From: Chloroflexota bacterium | Lineage (GTDB): Bacteria; Chloroflexota; Dehalococcoidia; Bin125 | Direction: 5' to 3' | Assembly: GCA_026707335.1 (NCBI GenBank) | Contig: JAPOXB010000016.1 | Coordinates: 1-13,880 of the forward strand | DNA length: 13,880 bases | Shown here: positions 10,496 through 13,880 of the stretch, piece by piece | How positions within the stretch are numbered: position 1 is the first letter of the stretch | How the letters are laid out: every line of letters begins with the position of its first letter | Made by a program: the position numbers and the translations under genes | The notes under the pieces: model-generated | Database searches by the model: none | Told to the model about the DNA's origin: nothing | Seen by the model: only the letters and a program-made list of their open reading frames with translations

Positions 10496-13378
10496 ATGAC
10501 ACCCCCCACCGACGACCGCAGCCACGAGAGCATCCTCAACGACGCCCTGGCGCGGTTCTTCCGGGAACGCTGCAACCTGCCGGACGCCGCCGCGGAGACG
10601 CTGGTCGGCGGCAAGCGACCGGACATCGTGGTGCGCCTCTCCGAGGGCCCGGTCGTGGTCGAGACGGAGTTCGAGCCGGCCCGGACGGTCGAAGCGGACG
10701 CGCTCTCGCGCCTGGGCATGGACATCGGCGGGCAGAGAGTCCAGAACGCCTTCGCCGTCGCGGTCCCGGAGCGCCTCCGCTCGACACCCCAACGACACCT
10801 GTACGAGCAGATCGGAACTGCAAAGCTGCGCTGGCAGGAATGGCGGATCGACGGCACATCGGGCCCCGCGCGCGACGGTACCGCGATCGAGTTGGGAGAC
10901 TCCGTCGCGCGTACCACCCCGCCGGCGAGCAATCTGGACGAGGCGGTCGATCTGCTCAACGACGGCGCCGAGCGGGCCGGATCCCGGCTCTACGCAGCGC
11001 CGGGCACACTGGGCCGCGTCGCAAGGGTGTTCGGCGCGGAGCCGGCCGACAACGCGACCGCCAACATGGCGGCGCTCGTGATCATCAATGCGATGGTTTT
11101 CCAGGAGAGACTCGCCAGCGGGGAGGCGGCCTTCCAACCGATCAGCGCGGCGGTCCGCGACGGACGCTTTTCGCGCCTGACGCTGCTCCAGGGCTGGGAC
11201 TACATCCTGGACGTGGACTACTACCCCCTCTTCAGCATGGCTCGTGACGCCGTGCGGGAACTCACTGAAGTCGAGGCGGCGGAGGTTCTCACCGAGTGCG
11301 CCGAAACGGCCTCCGCTCTGCTAGCGATGGGCGCGGTCGGACGGCACGACTTGGCCGGCAGGGTCTTCAACCGGCTGATTGCGGATCGCAAGCTGCTGGC
11401 CGCCTTCTACACGACGATTCCCGCTTCCACTCTGCTGGCCGGGCTGGCCTTGTCGCCGGAGGGATGGGAGCACGTCGACTGGAGCGACCCGGAGGGGCTG
11501 GGGGAGTTGTGCGTGGTCGACCCAGCCTGCGGCACGGGCACGCTGCTCATGGCTGCCTACCGGCAGATCGTCCAGAACTACTCCGCCGTCGCCCGCCCGG
11601 AGGCCGACGATCCGCTGCTGCATCAGATCCTCGTAGAACGGGTCATCAACGGCGCCGATGTGGTGCAAGCCGCGATCCACCTGACCGCGGCGACGCTGGC
11701 GGCCATGTCCCCGTCGGTGCGGTTCGAGCAGATGCAACTCCACACGCTCAGATTGGGCACGGACACACAGAAGGACTTCCAGGGCTCGGAAGCCGGGAAA
11801 GTCTGGCTTGGCTCCCTGGACTGGCTGGAGGCCCCGGCAGTCCAGTACGTCTTCTCCGGGACGCAAGAGCAGATCGGTGCGACAACCGGCAACGGGGGCG
11901 TCGTCCAGCGGCCGAAGGCCGATCTGGTCATCAGCAATCCTCCCTTTACCAGGCGCGGCAGCGACGGCGACAAGCAAGAGGCGATCTCCAGGGTGTTCTC
12001 GGTCCCGAAGAGCGATGCCGCATCGGAAGGGGCGATCGCCAAGCGAACGTCCGCACTCCTGAGAGGTACTCCGGCCAACCAGATGGCGGGGCATGGATCC
12101 TCGTTCACGGTCCTGGCCGATCGGATGGTGAAGCCTGGAGGGCGCGTCGCATTGGTGCTGCCGGTCACCGCCTTGTCCGGAGGTTCGTGGGGCGGTGTCC
12201 GCCGGATGCTCTCGGGCCGCTACGAGGTTGAGTACGTCGTCTCCTCCCACGACCCGAACCTGCGCTCGATGTCCTTCGACACGGGGATCGCCGAGACGCT
12301 GCTGGTCGCCAGGAGGCTGGGGGAGGACGAGAGCCCAACCGGGCGGGGCCTCTTCGTCAACCTTTGGCGGGCGCCGTACCAAGAGACCGACGCGCTGGCA
12401 TTGGTGAGGGCAGTGCAGGCGGGCGCGTCAACCCCGGTCCTGCAGTTCGACGGCCCGCCCGTCGGCGGCAGCACCCTCATGGTCGGCGGCGAGCAGTGGG
12501 GCGAGATTGTGGAGGGTCCTGTCGGGGACGGACCCTGGTCGAGTGCGCGATGGAGGTGGGCCTTAACCGGCCAGTTCGCGGCCGGGCTCAAGAGGGGCGA
12601 ACTCTGGGCGACGGACGGCACTCAAGTTATCGCACGGATCCCTGTGGCGGCTCTGAGTGAGGTCTGCAACGTGGGACCGCAGGATCGGCAGATACGGGGC
12701 TCACTAGGTGCGTTCGACTCGGAGCGCGGCTGGGAGGAGCAAACGCAGTTCCCCGCGCTCTGGAGGCATAGGGAGTCCATTCATCGCAGCCTCATCTCGT
12801 ATCCCAACGCGCACTTGACGCCGCAGCCGGGGCGAGACCACTCGCCGATCTGGGAGCAGGCCGGCACACTCCACGTCACCCGCGACGTCCAATACGACTC
12901 ACAGCGGATTGCCGCAACGCGAACGATCGTGCGAGCACTTGGCGTCCGTGCTTGGCACACCCTCAACGTCGAAGCGTCTGCTCCTGAGGACCAGTCCCGG
13001 CGCGAGAGCGCACTCGCCCTCTGGTGCAACTCCACGCTCGGGATGCTGCTGCACGTCAATCACTCGAACAGAGCGCAGCGAGGGCGCGGGACAGGCAGCA
13101 AAGGGATGTTGGAAACACTCACAACCTTGGATGTGCGCAAGCTGGAGGCGTGGCAGCTTGATGCCGCCGACGCGATCTGGCGCGACTTCAGCGCCCGCGA
13201 GTTCCGGTCGTTCCACCAGTGCGCCGTTGACCCGGTGCGCATCGAATTGGACGAGCGGGTCGCCCGGGACATGCTCGGCCTCGGGGAAGACGCGGTCGCC
13301 ACGGTCGCCCGGCTGCGCACCCTCCTCGCGAGCGAGCCGTCGATCCACGGGTCGAAGCAGCCGGAACTGCCCTCCTGA
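10496..13378 (+). CDS. Putative nuclease-N6-adenine DNA methyltransferase fusion (type IIG-like)
   Basis: 960 residues from ATG 10496. Residues 10-110 look like a restriction-nuclease domain: KRPDIVV with D43, then VVVETEFEP with E56 and E58, giving D-x12-E-x-E. BamHI also uses Asp plus Glu-x-Glu in place of the usual E-x-K, but this assignment is an inference. A long helical linker (about 145-300) leads to FYTTIPASTLLA (304-315), then SAM motif I DPACGTGTLL (342-351) and catalytic NPPF (481-484), placing it with the gamma N6-adenine methyltransferases. The region after 600, with RALGVRAWHTLNVEAS and NSTLGMLLHVNHSNRAQRG, resembles the C-terminal target-recognition part of type IIG/Eco57I-like enzymes. 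No helicase is encoded nearby. The start is chosen 16 nt after the DUF2806 stop; no SD is visible, so coupling is likely. It is convergent with the next gene, with a 14-nt gap. Confidence 0.85.
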   Translation: MTPPTDDRSHESILNDALARFFRERCNLPDAAAETLVGGKRPDIVVRLSEGPVVVETEFEPARTVEADALSRLGMDIGGQRVQNAFAVAVPERLRSTPQRHLYEQIGTAKLRWQEWRIDGTSGPARDGTAIELGDSVARTTPPASNLDEAVDLLNDGAERAGSRLYAAPGTLGRVARVFGAEPADNATANMAALVIINAMVFQERLASGEAAFQPISAAVRDGRFSRLTLLQGWDYILDVDYYPLFSMARDAVRELTEVEAAEVLTECAETASALLAMGAVGRHDLAGRVFNRLIADRKLLAAFYTTIPASTLLAGLALSPEGWEHVDWSDPEGLGELCVVDPACGTGTLLMAAYRQIVQNYSAVARPEADDPLLHQILVERVINGADVVQAAIHLTAATLAAMSPSVRFEQMQLHTLRLGTDTQKDFQGSEAGKVWLGSLDWLEAPAVQYVFSGTQEQIGATTGNGGVVQRPKADLVISNPPFTRRGSDGDKQEAISRVFSVPKSDAASEGAIAKRTSALLRGTPANQMAGHGSSFTVLADRMVKPGGRVALVLPVTALSGGSWGGVRRMLSGRYEVEYVVSSHDPNLRSMSFDTGIAETLLVARRLGEDESPTGRGLFVNLWRAPYQETDALALVRAVQAGASTPVLQFDGPPVGGSTLMVGGEQWGEIVEGPVGDGPWSSARWRWALTGQFAAGLKRGELWATDGTQVIARIPVAALSEVCNVGPQDRQIRGSLGAFDSERGWEEQTQFPALWRHRESIHRSLISYPNAHLTPQPGRDHSPIWEQAGTLHVTRDVQYDSQRIAATRTIVRALGVRAWHTLNVEASAPEDQSRRESALALWCNSTLGMLLHVNHSNRAQRGRGTGSKGMLETLTTLDVRKLEAWQLDAADAIWRDFSAREFRSFHQCAVDPVRIELDERVARDMLGLGEDAVATVARLRTLLASEPSIHGSKQPELPS

Positions 13379-13392
13379 CCGGAGGCCGCCCC

Positions 13393-13880
13393 CTACTCCC
13401 CCACCAACTCCCGCACGGCCCGACTCCGCTCGGGCGGCAGGCCGCGACTGAGGCGGCGGTACTCCAGGGCGGCGTTGATCGCGGTGACGGCCTGCTCCCG
13501 GCCGTCGGGCTCATGCCCCGGGACGGCCGTCTCGAACCACCGATCGACCTCCGCCCAGCGCCACAGCCGGTGGCGGCTGCGCGGGTCGGTGACGGGCGGC
13601 GGGAACGCGCCGGGGCCGCGGCGCCCCTCGGCGAGCAAGCGGACGCTCTCGCTGGTGCGACCCGTGCGGGCGGCGATGTCCGCCATCGAGACGAGGCCGG
13701 CGCCGGCGATCCGCACCACCTCGACGCCGTCGAGACGCGCGACGTCGGCGATCGCGGAGCAGACGGCGTCCTCCAGGGTCGCGGCCTCGCGGTCGAAGTC
13801 GAGGCACTGCACGCCGTGGCTGCGGCCGGCCAGCGCGTCGTCGCAGCCGCCCTCGTAGAGCTGGTCGATGAGCGGCTCGG
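13393..13880 (-). CDS. Helix-turn-helix DNA-binding protein (5'-truncated by window edge)
   Basis: The frame is open to the window edge, so the start lies outside; 161 residues are visible. A GTG at 13812 is an internal codon rather than the start, because the upstream 22 residues (PLIDQLYEGGCDDALAGRSH) continue protein-like sequence. The protein has an N-terminal alpha/beta domain with GVQCLDFDREAATLEDAV, then a predicted helix-turn-helix at about 63-85 (LVSMADIAARTGRTSESVRL). A conserved-looking stretch with GPGAFPPPV and RLWRWAEVDRWF follows, typical of MerR/excisionase-like winged DNA-binding domains that read GFP.P....LW.W..V..W. The tail is charged. It is probably a regulator of unknown targets. 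High-GC codon use suggests a resident gene, so the right edge of the imported segment is at about 13380. Confidence 0.75.
   Translation of the reverse strand, partial: EPLIDQLYEGGCDDALAGRSHGVQCLDFDREAATLEDAVCSAIADVARLDGVEVVRIAGAGLVSMADIAARTGRTSESVRLLAEGRRGPGAFPPPVTDPRSRHRLWRWAEVDRWFETAVPGHEPDGREQAVTAINAALEYRRLSRGLPPERSRAVRELVGE

Noticed and set aside
1..13880. Transposase, integrase, tRNA or rRNA genes
   Set aside because: No matching protein motifs, terminal repeats or cloverleaf-like sequences were found on either strand.

Overview
The window is high-GC bacterial chromosome. Resident housekeeping genes (mutS2, rarA, a CoA-type NUDIX hydrolase, a DNA-binding protein) are interleaved with two restriction-modification loci and several toxin-antitoxin loci. 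MutS2, RarA, the dense high-GC coding and the frequent TANNNT box 6-7 nt before start codons with no Shine-Dalgarno (leaderless genes) fit Actinomycetota (for example Thermoleophilia) or Chloroflexota (Thermomicrobia-like). I cannot decide between these from sequence alone.

Layout. (1) 2-1182, plus: 3' end of mutS2, then an unrecognised 209-aa gene. (2) 1183-1613: a non-genic stretch with a GC-rich structured segment, an array of fourteen 10-bp units in strict helical phase (1321-1460), and a consensus-like minus-strand promoter whose -10 box sits 6 nt before an ATG and reads into the array. (3) 1614-4986, minus: a lower-GC two-gene restriction-modification operon. It encodes a PD-(D/E)XK nuclease fused to an HsdM-type N6-adenine methyltransferase, followed by an overlapping HsdS specificity subunit. 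No HsdR translocase is present, so the layout is BcgI/type IIB-like. (4) 5106-6909, plus: rarA overlapping a small unknown gene, closed by a perfect hairpin shared with the convergent NUDIX gene (6933-7514, minus). (5) 7565-9271: toxin-antitoxin cluster with a decayed antitoxin-tail/VapC-tail chimera, an intact minus-strand AbrB-VapC pair, and an intact plus-strand RHH antitoxin/MazF pair with a start-abutting operator. (6) 9454-13378, plus: a DUF2806-like protein followed 16 nt later by a 960-aa protein that joins a putative D...ExE (BamHI-like) nuclease domain to an N6-adenine methyltransferase; this looks like a two-gene defence system. (7) 13393-13880, minus: 3' part of a helix-turn-helix DNA-binding protein, convergent with the methyltransferase.

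Taken together, this is a small defence hot spot. Two different nuclease-methyltransferase fusions, each with a different partner (HsdS or a DUF2806 protein), lie around toxin-antitoxin modules that may stabilise them. The most unusual parts are the phased decamer array with its own promoter, and the DUF2806/nuclease-methyltransferase pair. The imported operons use strong Shine-Dalgarno sites and lower GC, unlike the leaderless resident genes.
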